A DNA stretch of 64,000 bases from Xanthobacter dioxanivorans (GCF_016807805.1 NZ_CP063362.1:3638501-3702500); one strand, 5' to 3'. Positions 51,724 through 60,917 are shown, counted from the stretch's first letter. The notes: generated by a model from the sequence alone, not told the origin. Program-made: numbers and translations.

Positions 51724-53385
51724 TTGACAGCTTTTTCGACCCTCGGCCTCGCCGAGCCCATCGTTCGCGCGCTCACCGAAGCGCAGCACGTCACTCCCAC
51801 CCCCATCCAGTCCGAGGCCATCCCCCACGTCCTCGCCGGCCGCGACCTCATCGGGATCGCGCAGACCGGAACCGGCAAGACCGCCGCCTTCGCCCTTCCC
51901 ATTCTCGACCGCCTCATCCGCCATCCGCGCCGGCCCGATCCGAAGTCGGTGCGCGTGCTGGTCCTCTCCCCCACCCGGGAATTGTCCGGCCAGATCGTGG
52001 ACAATTTCGAGAAGTTCGGTCGCCACGCCAACATTTCGGTCACCCTCGCCATCGGCGGCGTGCCCATGGGCCGGCAGATCCGCGCTCTGTCCCGCGGCGT
52101 CGACGTTCTGGTCGCCACGCCCGGCCGGCTGATCGACCTCGTCGAGAACCATGCGGTGAAGCTCGACCAGGTGGAAGTGCTCGTCCTCGACGAGGCCGAC
52201 CAGATGCTGGACATGGGCTTCGTCCATGCCATCCGCGCCATCGTCCGCCGCCTGCCGCACAAGCGGCATTCCCTGTTCTTCTCCGCCACCATGCCGCATG
52301 CCATCGCCGAGCTGGCGGGTTCCATGCTGCACGATCCGGTGCGTGTCGCGGTGACCCCGGTCGCCAAGACCGCCGACCGCGTCGAGCAGCGGGTGATCCT
52401 GGTGGACAAGGCCAACAAGGGCCAGCTCCTCGCCGAGGTGCTCTCCACCGAGGAGATCGACCGCGCCCTCGTATTCGCCCGCACCAAGCACGGCGCGGAC
52501 AAGGTGGTGCGCGTGCTGGCCAAGGCCGGCATCGCCGCGGAAGCCATCCACGGCAACAAGTCGCAGAACCAGCGGGACCGGGTGCTTCTCGCCTTCCGCG
52601 AGGGCAAGATCCGCACCCTCATCGCCACCGACATCGCCGCCCGCGGCATCGACGTCACCGGCGTGAGCCACGTCATCAACTTCGACCTGCCCAACGTTCC
52701 CGAAAGCTATGTGCACCGCATCGGCCGCACGGCGCGGGCGGGTCGGGAGGGCATCGCCATTTCCTTCTGTGACCAGGAGGAACGGGCGTTCCTGAAGTCC
52801 ATCGAGAAGCTGATCCGGATGCAGCTTCCCGCCACCGACCGGCGCGGCGCCGGCACCCGGTTCGCGGTGCCCGATGCCGCCCCGATCATTCTCGATGAGC
52901 GGGACGAGACGGCCGAGCGCTCGGACTATGTGGGGCGCCGCTCCGGTGGCCAGAGCCATCGAGGGCCGCGTCCGCGTAGCGGCGAAGGTCGGCCCGAGGG
53001 CCGCTCCGGCGAAGGCCGCGGCCGCCACGCCCAAGGCGATGAGGCGCGCTCCGGCGAGGGCCGCTCCCGTCCGCAGCAGCCGCGCGGCGAAGGCCGTCGT
53101 GGTCCGGGTGAAGGTCGCGCCGACGCGCGTCCGGAGGGCCAGGGTCGCGCACAGGGCAAGGGTCCCGCGGCGGCCGGTGGGCATCATGGCGGCGGCCAGC
53201 GCTCCGCTAACGGTGCCGGCCAGCCGGCACGGTCCGAAGCACGGGCCGAGGGGCGCGGCGCGCGCACCGAGCGCGGCCAGCGGCCGACGGGTGAAATGGG
53301 CGGGCTCGGCTTCATGAAGGCGGTGCCGAACCGCGGCCAGGGCTCGGGCGCGGCACCTCAGGGGGCCAAGCGCCCCGTTCGTTGA
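51724..53385 (+). CDS. rhlE: DEAD-box RNA helicase, RhlE type
   Basis: 553 residues from a TTG at 51724, chosen because homologues begin MT(A/S)F.(S/T)LGLAEP; a GTG at 51697 is the alternative and neither has a strong ribosome site. Motifs: Q motif TPTPIQSEAIP, Walker A AQTGTGKT, PTRELSGQ, DEAD as VLDEADQMLDMGF, SAT in FFSATMPH, and HRIGRTARAGREG. After residue ~400 comes a low-complexity Arg/Gly/Glu tail with repeats of SGEGR and PEGR, an RNA-binding extension. A missing T in GCTTGAC would give an ATG start at 51710 instead. Confidence 0.85.
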   Translation: MTAFSTLGLAEPIVRALTEAQHVTPTPIQSEAIPHVLAGRDLIGIAQTGTGKTAAFALPILDRLIRHPRRPDPKSVRVLVLSPTRELSGQIVDNFEKFGRHANISVTLAIGGVPMGRQIRALSRGVDVLVATPGRLIDLVENHAVKLDQVEVLVLDEADQMLDMGFVHAIRAIVRRLPHKRHSLFFSATMPHAIAELAGSMLHDPVRVAVTPVAKTADRVEQRVILVDKANKGQLLAEVLSTEEIDRALVFARTKHGADKVVRVLAKAGIAAEAIHGNKSQNQRDRVLLAFREGKIRTLIATDIAARGIDVTGVSHVINFDLPNVPESYVHRIGRTARAGREGIAISFCDQEERAFLKSIEKLIRMQLPATDRRGAGTRFAVPDAAPIILDERDETAERSDYVGRRSGGQSHRGPRPRSGEGRPEGRSGEGRGRHAQGDEARSGEGRSRPQQPRGEGRRGPGEGRADARPEGQGRAQGKGPAAAGGHHGGGQRSANGAGQPARSEARAEGRGARTERGQRPTGEMGGLGFMKAVPNRGQGSGAAPQGAKRPVR

Positions 53386-53513
53386 TTTTCGGGACTGCGC
53401 GGGGCTGTGCGAAATGCACGGCCCCGCGTATCTCACCTATGGGCGCGCGGGCGATTTCGTGAGATAAGCCCGGCCAATTCAGCTCCGTCAAAGGGGCCGC
53501 TGGAGACGACTAT

Positions 53514-53788
53514 ATGGCGAAGGAAGAACTGCTGGAGTTCGAGGGACGGTGACCGAGGTGCTCCCGGACGGCAATTTCCGGGTGCGACTCGACAACGATC
53601 ATCAAATCCTGGCCTACGCTGCCGGCAAGATGAAGAAGAACCGCATCCGCACCATCGAGGGTGACCGCGTGGTGGTGGAGATGTCGCCCTACGATCTCGA
53701 TCGCGGCCGCATCAATTTCCGCCACAAGGCCGAGGGCAACGCCCCGCCGCCCGGCGCCCGTCGCCAGCAGAACTTCCGCCGCCGCTGA
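53514..53788 (+). CDS. infA: Translation initiation factor IF-1, frame broken by one base
   Basis: The ATG at 53514 reads [11 protein letters not shown], then one frame hits TGA at 53550. In the -1 frame the IF-1 OB fold continues perfectly: [39 protein letters not shown] and [15 protein letters not shown]. Adding one G to GGG (53543-53545) restores an intact factor of about 91 residues with a basic C-terminal tail. IF-1 is essential and normally single-copy, so a base missing from the sequence is far likelier than a mutation. It binds the 30S A site during initiation. Confidence 0.88.
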
Positions 53789-53851
53789 TATCCGGTCCTC
53801 GGTCGCGCGATTGCCGGCCGGGACCGTCGCCTTCCAAGGCTGGGGGACGAC

Positions 53852-54352
53852 ATGGAATTGCGGCTGACGAAGGCTATCCTGGTTGCCGCGTTGTCGGCAT
53901 TCTGCCTGATGGTGGCCTATGGCAACCTGGCGGACTACGGGTCGAACTATACTTTCGTGCGCCATGTGCTGAGCATGGACACGACCTTCCCCGGCAATGG
54001 GCTGATGTCCCGCGCGGTGACCGATCCGCTGGCATGGCAGCTGGCCTATGCCGGCATCATCGCCACCGAGGCGGCGAGCGGCATTTTGCTCGGCATCGGC
54101 GCGCTCACCATGCTGGCGCGACTGAGGGCGCCAACCGCCGATTTCGAGCGCGCCAAGCGGCTCGTGTATCTCGGCGCGACATTGGCCTTCCTGCTCTGGT
54201 TCTTCGGCTTCATGGTGGTGGCCGGGGAATATTTCGCCATGTGGCAGTCCAAGGACTGGAACGGTCAGGAGGCGGCCTTCCGCTTCTACGTGGCCGTGCT
54301 CGGGGTGCTTCTGCTTGTGGCCTTGCCCGAGCCGGACGCCGGGCGGCGCTGA
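53852..54352 (+). CDS. DUF2165 small membrane protein
   Basis: 166 residues with four hydrophobic segments. YTFVRHVLSMDTTFPGN in the first loop and FFGFMVVAGEYFAMWQSKDW near the third helix are the hallmarks of DUF2165. Function is unknown. The ATG has GGGGGA upstream. It lies between infA and an ABC operon, with no clear partner. Confidence 0.8.
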   Translation: MELRLTKAILVAALSAFCLMVAYGNLADYGSNYTFVRHVLSMDTTFPGNGLMSRAVTDPLAWQLAYAGIIATEAASGILLGIGALTMLARLRAPTADFERAKRLVYLGATLAFLLWFFGFMVVAGEYFAMWQSKDWNGQEAAFRFYVAVLGVLLLVALPEPDAGRR

Positions 54353-54454
54353 CCCCGCGCTTGCCTCTTTCTCCTCCACCGCTACCTTTGCTCCTGATCC
54401 GGTCAACCGGACGCGCGACCGGAACCGGCGCGGGCAGGACGCGGGAGGAGTTGA

Positions 54455-55303
54455 GTGTCCCCACCTTTCAGCGTGGTTCAGGGCGGCCGTGACGTGCCGA
54501 GCCCGGCGGTCGCCCTGCGACAGCTGCGCATCGCCTTCCCCTCGCCGCGTCGCGCCGATCCGGCCTTCGTGGCGGTGGAAGGCGTCGACCTCGACGTGGC
54601 GGACGGGGAATTCGTCGCCATCGTCGGACCCACCGGATGCGGCAAGTCCACCTTGCTCAATGCCACTGCCGGACTGCTGGCTCCGGCGTCCGGCACCGTC
54701 TCCATCTTCGGCGTTCCGCTCTCCGGCCTCAATCGGCAGGCGGGCTACCTGTTCCAGGCGGAAGCGCTGTTTCCGTGGAAGACCGCGCTCGAAAACGTTG
54801 CGCTCGGTCTCGAGGTGGCCGGCAGGGCACAGGGCGCGGCGCGGGCGCTGGCCCGCGAATGGCTCACCCGCGTGGGGCTCTCGGCGTTTGCCGACCGCTA
54901 TCCGCACATGCTTTCCGGCGGGCAGCGCAAGCGCGTGGGCCTTGCCCAGGTGCTGATCCGGGATCCGAAGATCCTGCTCATGGACGAGCCGTTCGGGCCG
55001 CTGGACGCCCAGACCCGCCAGATCATGGGCAACCTGCTGCTGGACCTGTGGAGCGCCGACCGCAAGGCGGTGCTGTTCGTGACCCACGATCTGGAGGAGG
55101 CCATCGCGCTCGCTGATCGCGTGGTCATCATGGGGGCTGGGCCGGCCTCGCGCATCATCGGCCAGTGGCAGGTGCCCATAAGCCGCCCGCGCGACATCGA
55201 CGTGCGCCTGGAGCCGGTCTTTCACCAGCTTCATCGGGAGATCTGGACGGCGCTCAAGGACGAGGTGGTCAAGGGCTATCGGCAGTCCGAGGCGGTGGGC
55301 TGA
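54455..55303 (+). CDS. ABC transporter ATPase, nitrate/sulfonate/taurine class
   Basis: 282 residues from a GTG with GGGAGGAG upstream. Walker A is GPTGCGKST, signature LSGGQRKRVGLAQ, Walker B ILLMDEPFGPLDAQTRQ and switch His VTHDLEEAIAL. The LFQAEALFPWKTALENVALG stretch is typical of SsuB/TauB/NrtD-like ATPases. The permease gene begins 3 bases after the stop. Its substrate is undetermined. Confidence 0.88.
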   Translation: MSPPFSVVQGGRDVPSPAVALRQLRIAFPSPRRADPAFVAVEGVDLDVADGEFVAIVGPTGCGKSTLLNATAGLLAPASGTVSIFGVPLSGLNRQAGYLFQAEALFPWKTALENVALGLEVAGRAQGAARALAREWLTRVGLSAFADRYPHMLSGGQRKRVGLAQVLIRDPKILLMDEPFGPLDAQTRQIMGNLLLDLWSADRKAVLFVTHDLEEAIALADRVVIMGAGPASRIIGQWQVPISRPRDIDVRLEPVFHQLHREIWTALKDEVVKGYRQSEAVG

Positions 55304-55306
55304 CCC

Positions 55307-56116
55307 ATGCGCTCGCGCCTCACCCTGCTTGTCCTCCAGCTGCTGGTGGCCGTGGTGCTGATCGCCACCTGGCATTTCGGCTCCACGGTGAAGCTGAACA
55401 TCCCGGCGGTTTCGCCGAAGCCCTTCTATCCGCTCGATCCCTTCTTCTTCTCCACGCCGCTCGCGGTGTTCGAGCGCACGTGGAAGGATTTTTACACCGG
55501 TGTCATCTGGTACCACCTCGGCATCACGCTCCTTGAGACGACGCTGGCCTTCGTCATCGGCGCGGCGGGCGGAGTGCTCATCGGCTTCTGGTTCGCCCGC
55601 AAGGCGGTGCTGGCTGCCGTGTTCGACCCTTATGTGAAGATGGCCAACGCTCTGCCGCGCGTGGTGCTCGCCCCCATCTTCGCCCTGTGGCTGGGGCTCG
55701 GCATCTGGTCCAAGGTGGCGCTGGGGGTCACGCTGGTCTTCTTCATCGTCTTCTTCAACGTCTACCAGGGCGTGAAGGAGGTGAGCCCGACGCTGCTCGC
55801 CAACGCCCGCATGCTGGGCATGAGCGAGCGCCAGCTCATGCGGCACGTGTTCTGGCCATCAGCCCTCACCTGGATGTTCTCCTCGTTGCACACGGCGGTG
55901 GGGTTTGCGCTGGTGGGGGCGGTGGTGGGCGAGTATCTCGGCTCCGCCGCCGGCCTTGGCTACCGCATTCATCAGGCGGAAGGCGTGTTCGACGTGACCG
56001 GCGTGTTCTCCGGCATGCTGGTGCTGGCGATCTTCGTCATCATCATCGACACCGCCGTCAGCGCCATCGAGAATCGCCTGCTCGTCTGGCGCCCGGCGCC
56101 GGTGGGGCAGGGCTGA
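55307..56116 (+). CDS. ABC transporter permease, nitrate/sulfonate/taurine class
   Basis: 269 residues with six helices and the EAA-loop region ANARMLGMSERQLMRHVFWP. An N-terminal helix (LLVLQLLVAVVLIATWHFGS) precedes a long periplasmic stretch of about 45 residues, longer than in SsuC. GEYLGSAAGLGYRIHQAEGV is family-typical. It forms the membrane channel with the adjacent ATPase. Confidence 0.87.
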   Translation: MRSRLTLLVLQLLVAVVLIATWHFGSTVKLNIPAVSPKPFYPLDPFFFSTPLAVFERTWKDFYTGVIWYHLGITLLETTLAFVIGAAGGVLIGFWFARKAVLAAVFDPYVKMANALPRVVLAPIFALWLGLGIWSKVALGVTLVFFIVFFNVYQGVKEVSPTLLANARMLGMSERQLMRHVFWPSALTWMFSSLHTAVGFALVGAVVGEYLGSAAGLGYRIHQAEGVFDVTGVFSGMLVLAIFVIIIDTAVSAIENRLLVWRPAPVGQG

Positions 56117-56139
56117 AAAACAACGATAGGGAGGACCAC

Positions 56140-57162
56140 ATGCGGATGTTCAAGTTCGCGGCGGCGCTCGCCGCCGGCCTTGCCCTCGCCGTCGCGGCGG
56201 TGCCCGCCGGCGCGCAGCAGGCAGAAAAGCCGAAGCTGACCCTCGGCGTCGGCGGCAAGCCGCTGCTCTATTACCTGCCGCTGACCATCGCCGAGCGGAA
56301 GGGCTTCTTCAAGGACGAGGGGCTCGACGTCACCATCAACGATTTCGGCGGCGGCGCGAAGTCGCTGCAGGCACTCATCGGCGGCTCCATCGACGTGGTC
56401 ACCGGCGCCTACGAACATACCATCCGCATGCAGGCCAAGGGGCAGGACATCGTCTCGGTCATCGAGCTCGGGCGCTTCCCCGGCATCGTGCTGGTGGCGC
56501 GCAAGGACCGACCGATCAAGTCGATAAAGGATTTGAAGGGCGCCAAGGTCGGTGTCACCGCGCCCGGCTCCTCCACCAACTTCTTCGTCAACTTCCTCCT
56601 CGCCAAGGAGGGGCTGAAGCCGGATGACGTGGCCTTCGTGGGCGTCGGCGGCGGCGCCTCGGCTGTGGCGCAGATGAAGCGCGGCGAGCTCGATGCCATG
56701 TCCAACCTCGACCCGGTCATCACCAAGCTCGAGGATGACGGAGACGTGGTGGTCCTGGCCGACAGCCGCACCGAGGCGGGCAACGACAAGATATTCGGCG
56801 GCGCCAATCCGGCGGCCGTGCTCTATCTGAAGCGCGACTTCATGGAGCAGAACCCCGTCACCACCCAGAAGCTGGTGAACGCCCTCTACCGCACCCTGGT
56901 CTGGCTGAAGACCGCCACCCCGGAGGACGTGGCCGCCGTGGTGCCGGAGGAGTATCTCCTCGGCGACAAGGCGCTCTATCTGAACGCGGTGAAAAACTCC
57001 CTCCCGGTCTATTCGCGGACCGGCATCATCCCCGAGCAGGGCATGAAGAACGCCTTGGCCATGCTGGTGGAATTCGATCCCGAGCTGAAGGCTACGAAGA
57101 TCGACCTCGCCAAGACCTTCGACGACAGCTTCGTGAAGAAGGCGGCCGCCGCCACCAAGTGA
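56140..57162 (+). CDS. ABC substrate-binding protein (NMT1/SsuA-like)
   Basis: 340 residues. A signal peptide ends PAGAQQ. PLTIAERKGFFKDEGLDVTI, then GGSIDVVTGAYEHTIRMQAK and GAKVGVTAPGSSTNFFVNFL are hallmarks of the NMT1/SsuA group that binds thiamine precursors, sulfonates, nitrate or aromatic acids. GGGAGG lies before the ATG. The three genes form one operon with 23 bases between permease and this gene. No catabolic gene is adjacent to hint at the ligand. Confidence 0.87.
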   Translation: MRMFKFAAALAAGLALAVAAVPAGAQQAEKPKLTLGVGGKPLLYYLPLTIAERKGFFKDEGLDVTINDFGGGAKSLQALIGGSIDVVTGAYEHTIRMQAKGQDIVSVIELGRFPGIVLVARKDRPIKSIKDLKGAKVGVTAPGSSTNFFVNFLLAKEGLKPDDVAFVGVGGGASAVAQMKRGELDAMSNLDPVITKLEDDGDVVVLADSRTEAGNDKIFGGANPAAVLYLKRDFMEQNPVTTQKLVNALYRTLVWLKTATPEDVAAVVPEEYLLGDKALYLNAVKNSLPVYSRTGIIPEQGMKNALAMLVEFDPELKATKIDLAKTFDDSFVKKAAAATK

Positions 57163-57557
57163 CATGGAGGACCGGGGGCAGGGCGGAGCTAATTTTCCGC
57201 AGCGCCCTTGAAACGCCGCAGTCGGCCCTTATATCACATTCAACCCCAGCCGCCGGATGCGGCGCGCGTCATTGCGCGAGCGCTTTTCGGGAGACGGACG
57301 GATGTACTCCGATCCCGCTGCGGCAAAGGGTGTTCGTTCCTCCGCTTTCCATGTTCATGGATGTGCGGAGGGGCGAGCTGAGCGGACAGTTCGTCATCGG
57401 CCTTCTTCTTCGTTTCCTTCGGGCCGCGACGCAAAAGCCTCCCATATCGAACTCGTCCTGAACTGCGTCCCGCCGCGCCGCGACCCCAAAGGTCGTGCGC
57501 CGGGACGATCGGCGCATCGCACGGCAGCGGCCGGCATGCGCGCACCAGGAGGCCACC
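57163..57557 (+). other. Long leader of the cold-shock gene
   Basis: 395 bases with no credible protein gene. The tract around 57225-57245 (cttatatcacattcaacccc) is relatively AT-rich and may carry the promoter. The following ~300 bases would be an untranslated leader, as is common for cspA-type mRNAs. I could not define a thermosensor fold by eye. Confidence 0.4.
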
Positions 57558-57764
57558 ATGGCCACGGGCACCGTCAAGTTTTTCAATTCTCAGAAGGGTT
57601 TCGGCTTCATCCAGCAGGATGAGGGCGGCCCCGATGTCTTCGTGCACATCTCGGATGTGGAGCGCTCCGGCCTCTACAGCCTGAATGACGGGCAGAAGGT
57701 GTCCTTCGATATCGTTGCCGACAACCGCGGCAAGAACAAAGCGGCCAACCTCGCCGCGCTCTGA
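57558..57764 (+). CDS. Cold-shock protein (CspA family)
   Basis: 68 residues, a single [23 protein letters not shown] contains RNP1 (KGFGFI), and [14 protein letters not shown] contains RNP2 (VFVHI). Family function is single-stranded RNA/DNA binding and melting of RNA structure. AGGAGG lies 8 bases before the ATG. A strong terminator follows 16 bases after the stop. Confidence 0.93.
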   Translation: MATGTVKFFNSQKGFGFIQQDEGGPDVFVHISDVERSGLYSLNDGQKVSFDIVADNRGKNKAANLAAL

Positions 57765-57780
57765 GCCGTTTCGGCCAAGG

Positions 57781-57818
57781 AAAAGCCCCGGGCACCGCAA
57801 GGTGCCCGGGGCTTTTTT
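57781..57818 (+). terminator. Rho-independent terminator after the cold-shock gene
   Basis: A 13-base perfect stem, agccccgggcacc with ggtgcccggggct, a gcaa tetraloop and six T. Flanking A and T runs make it potentially bidirectional, also serving the convergent L,D-transpeptidase gene that ends at 57835. Confidence 0.93.
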
Positions 57819-57834
57819 CGTTCCGGCGCCTGCC

Positions 57835-58422
57835 TCAGCGCATCACATAGACAGTCGCGCCCACGCGGACGCGGTTGTAAAGGTCCACCACGTCATCATT
57901 GGTCATGCGGAAGCACCCCGACGACACCGCCTGGCCGATGGTTTCCGGCTCGTTGGAGCCATGGATGCGGTAGAGTGAGGAGCCCAGATACATGGCGCGG
58001 GCACCGAGAGGGTTGTCGATGCCGCCGGGCATGTAGCGCGGCAGGTCCGGCCGGCGCCGCAGCATCTGCGACGGAGGCGTCCACGACGGCCATTCCCTCT
58101 TCGCGCTCACGGTCTTCACGCCGGACCACTGGAAGCCGTCCCGGCCGACGCCGATGCCATAGCGGATGGCCTGCCCGCGCCCGGTGACGTAATAGAGCCG
58201 CCGCTCCGAGGTGCGGATGACGATGGTGCCAGGCGCATATTTCGGGTCGACCGAAACCATCTGGCGGCCCAGCGGCGAGGAACTGCCCACCGACCCCATG
58301 TTCGAGCCGCCGAACAGCTTGCCGAAATTGAAGAAATCGTAACGGTCATCGGCCCGTGCGGACCCTGCCGTCAGGATCACGGCCGTTGCGGCCGCGAGAG
58401 CGAGGGCTTTCAGGTTCTTCAT
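57835..58422 (-). CDS. L,D-transpeptidase (YkuD domain)
   Basis: 195 residues with a signal peptide ending GSARADD. The YkuD core includes TIVIRTSERRLYYVTGRGQA, RIHGSNEPETIGQAVSSGCF and RMTNDDVVDLYNRV, with catalytic Cys in SSGCFRM and His in IHGSN. It crosslinks peptidoglycan (3-3 links) or attaches proteins to it in the periplasm. It is convergent with the cold-shock gene. Confidence 0.92.
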   Translation of the reverse strand: MKNLKALALAAATAVILTAGSARADDRYDFFNFGKLFGGSNMGSVGSSSPLGRQMVSVDPKYAPGTIVIRTSERRLYYVTGRGQAIRYGIGVGRDGFQWSGVKTVSAKREWPSWTPPSQMLRRRPDLPRYMPGGIDNPLGARAMYLGSSLYRIHGSNEPETIGQAVSSGCFRMTNDDVVDLYNRVRVGATVYVMR

Positions 58423-58598
58423 GATTGCGCGTCTCAGTCGGAACGAAGGGGGATCACACGGCACCAGTGACGTGCACTGGATTGCTGCTTTGTTGTCGCC
58501 GCAAATTGGACATGACTGCAACCGCTTTGTGGCGGCACGGTTCCGCCTGCACGGGACTGTGATGCGGTTTTCCCGAGGCTGCGGCCCTGCCGCAACGT

Positions 58599-59438
58599 TC
58601 AGGCTTGCCTCGCGTCCCGGACGAAGGCCGCGAGGCGGGAATTGAAGCGATCCGAGGCCTCGATGAACGGCGCGTGGCCGGCGCCGGCATAGAGATCCAG
58701 CGTCGCGCCAGGCACCAGGCTGGCCAGATGCTGCGCCATGGCGGGGGCCACCACCTCGTCCTCTTCCCCATGCACCACGAGCACCGGCACGTCGAGCCGG
58801 GAGAGCAGGTCGTCATAGTCCGCCGCCCGGCCGAACAGGGCTGCCCGCACCTCAGCCGGCACCAGCATGTTCACGCCGAACAGGAGCTCGAACAAGGGCT
58901 GCGGCACCGGGGCCGCGAAGCAGCGGCGCAGGAGGGCGCGGGTGGCGGCGATGTTCTCCGCCGGATCGGTGCTGCACATCTGCCGCATCAGGCGGTTGCA
59001 GCGCCCGTAGAAGCGTCGCTCGTTGCTGATTGCGGCATCCACGAACACGATGCCGGAAATGCCCGCGCTGCCATGCCGGCCCAAATAGTCGCAAATGATG
59101 CGCCCGGCATAGGACCAGCCCACCAGAACTGGGCGATCAAGGCCGCAAGCGTCGATCACCGCCGCGACCTCGTCGGCCCAGCGCGCGGGCTCGTTGTAGA
59201 AGGTCGCGCCCCGAGGGCGGTCCGATCCGCCATGGCCGCGAAAGTCGTAGGTGGCCATGCGGAAGCCGGCGAGGACCGGGCTCTCGGTCTGCCGGCTCCA
59301 GCACAGGCCGGACTGGGAAAAGCCATGGATGAAGAGAAGGGAGCGCCCCGCTTCGGCTCCGGACAATTCGGCGGCGATGCCCACTCCGTCGGGGGTGGAA
59401 AGGCGCAGGGTGCGCCGGGCGGGGAGGGGGGAGGTCAT
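58599..59438 (-). CDS. Alpha/beta hydrolase
   Basis: 279 residues. The oxyanion motif is LLFIHGFSQSG, the nucleophile Ser lies in VLVGWSYAGRI, the acid in VHGEEDEVVAP and the His in AGAGHAPFIEAS. The TYDFRGHGGSDRP strand is typical of the general esterase/haloperoxidase-like group. It is cytoplasmic, with no signal peptide. Substrate unknown. The ATG at 59438 has only a weak ribosome site. Confidence 0.85.
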   Translation of the reverse strand: MTSPLPARRTLRLSTPDGVGIAAELSGAEAGRSLLFIHGFSQSGLCWSRQTESPVLAGFRMATYDFRGHGGSDRPRGATFYNEPARWADEVAAVIDACGLDRPVLVGWSYAGRIICDYLGRHGSAGISGIVFVDAAISNERRFYGRCNRLMRQMCSTDPAENIAATRALLRRCFAAPVPQPLFELLFGVNMLVPAEVRAALFGRAADYDDLLSRLDVPVLVVHGEEDEVVAPAMAQHLASLVPGATLDLYAGAGHAPFIEASDRFNSRLAAFVRDARQA

Positions 59439-59621
59439 GGCGCAGCATCCGTTTGGGGAATGCGCCGCCTCTAGCATTTCCCCGTGCACGCTTTAAGTCC
59501 CGCCCGCGTCCCCGCGGTTTTCTTGCGCTTCTCGGCGGGCGAACTTGCGGGCCTTTGGGCCTAGGGAACGCGCGTGCTATTGAGCGCGCCGAACACGGCA
59601 GTCCCAGAGGGAGGCATGCAC

Positions 59622-60917
59622 ATGTCCCGGAAGATCGCACCCCGTGCCGGCTTCACATGCCTCGCGGCCGCCCTCGGCCTCCTCGCGGCCGGCCACGGGG
59701 CGGGCGCGGCGGAGCCGTTCATGGCGACCGGCCTGCCCTTCTTCGAGCCCTACCGCATCGCCATCGTCACCCTCGACATCAGCGGCGGCAAGGTAACCGG
59801 CACGGTTGCGCCACCCGTCGGCGATCCCCGCGCGGCAATCCCGGTGTCCGGCACGCAGGCGGACGGCGTGCTGCGCCTCACGATCGGGGAGGGCACGCAG
59901 GCCTACAGTCTCGCCTTCAGCGAGAACCAGCGCGGTCTGCACCGCATTCTGGAGGAGACGGCGAGCGTCCCGGGTGTCGACGCCGTCACCCTGTTCCGGC
60001 CGGCGGCGGGCTTCTCCGAGGCGGCCCTCGCGCTCCAGCACGACGCGGACAATTGGTGCGGAGCCCTTTATGGCGCCCTCAGCCTGCAACTGCGCGCGGC
60101 CGACCTCACGAGCCTGCCCGCCGCGCCCGCTGTGCTCGCCGACCTCGACGTGATGGTGGAGCCGCAGCAGGGCGGAACGGCCAGGGTGAAGATGAAGGAT
60201 CTCTGGAGCCGGCTGCGCCTCGCCGCGCGCTCGGGCGACGATGTGAACGTGGAGATCGCCGTGCCGGTGGGCAGTGAGGCGAAGACGGCGCAGGAGATCC
60301 GCCGCGTCCCGCAGGTGGTCGCGGTCACGCTGCCGGCGCAGTGCGGGGAAACGGTTCTCGCCGTGATTCCCCGGGCCAAGATCGCTGACGGCGACAAGGT
60401 TTCCGACGCGAAGCTGAAATCCTATGCGGAGGGGACTCTCGCCCGCCTCCTGTCCGGGGGGGCGCCGGAAGGCGGGGCGGCGGGGCAGCGCAAGTTCAAG
60501 ATCCAGAATGCGACCGTCGTGGCGGGTCCCGGCGGCCAGCCGATGTTCCGTGCCACCGTGACCGGCGAGGCGGAGGCGACCCGGCTCGGCAAGGGCGCAT
60601 GGGACCAGTTCACCCTCACGCTCATGCCCCTCGTCACCGCCACCGACGCGGCGGACACCCTTTCCCTGGTCCCGGCCATCAGCGACCTGAAGGGCGCAAG
60701 GAAGAGCGGGCCGCAACTGCCGGCCGACGCAGCCTTCAAGCCGGTGGACGATTCGGAGGTGTCAGCCGGCATCAGCCAGCGCCTCGTTTCCTGGCTCGCG
60801 GCGGCGGAAGGGACGCGGTGCGTGTTCCTGACGCGGGTGCCCTTCGACGAGCCGGAGGACAGCCTCTCCTGCACCAATGTCGCCATGGATGAGGCGCAGC
60901 TTCCGGACGATAACTGA
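59622..60917 (+). CDS. Secreted protein of unknown function
   Basis: 431 residues from the ATG at 59622, with GGAGG seven bases upstream; an ATG at 59616 is too close to that site. A signal peptide ends GAGAAEP. I recognise no family. The mature part is beta-rich, with Asp/Gly turns and three Cys (in NWCGALYG, PAQCGETV and GTRCVFLTR). The C-terminal half has KFKIQNATVVAGPGGQPMFR and a final acidic end. It is divergent from the hydrolase gene. Confidence 0.7.
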   Translation: MSRKIAPRAGFTCLAAALGLLAAGHGAGAAEPFMATGLPFFEPYRIAIVTLDISGGKVTGTVAPPVGDPRAAIPVSGTQADGVLRLTIGEGTQAYSLAFSENQRGLHRILEETASVPGVDAVTLFRPAAGFSEAALALQHDADNWCGALYGALSLQLRAADLTSLPAAPAVLADLDVMVEPQQGGTARVKMKDLWSRLRLAARSGDDVNVEIAVPVGSEAKTAQEIRRVPQVVAVTLPAQCGETVLAVIPRAKIADGDKVSDAKLKSYAEGTLARLLSGGAPEGGAAGQRKFKIQNATVVAGPGGQPMFRATVTGEAEATRLGKGAWDQFTLTLMPLVTATDAADTLSLVPAISDLKGARKSGPQLPADAAFKPVDDSEVSAGISQRLVSWLAAAEGTRCVFLTRVPFDEPEDSLSCTNVAMDEAQLPDDN

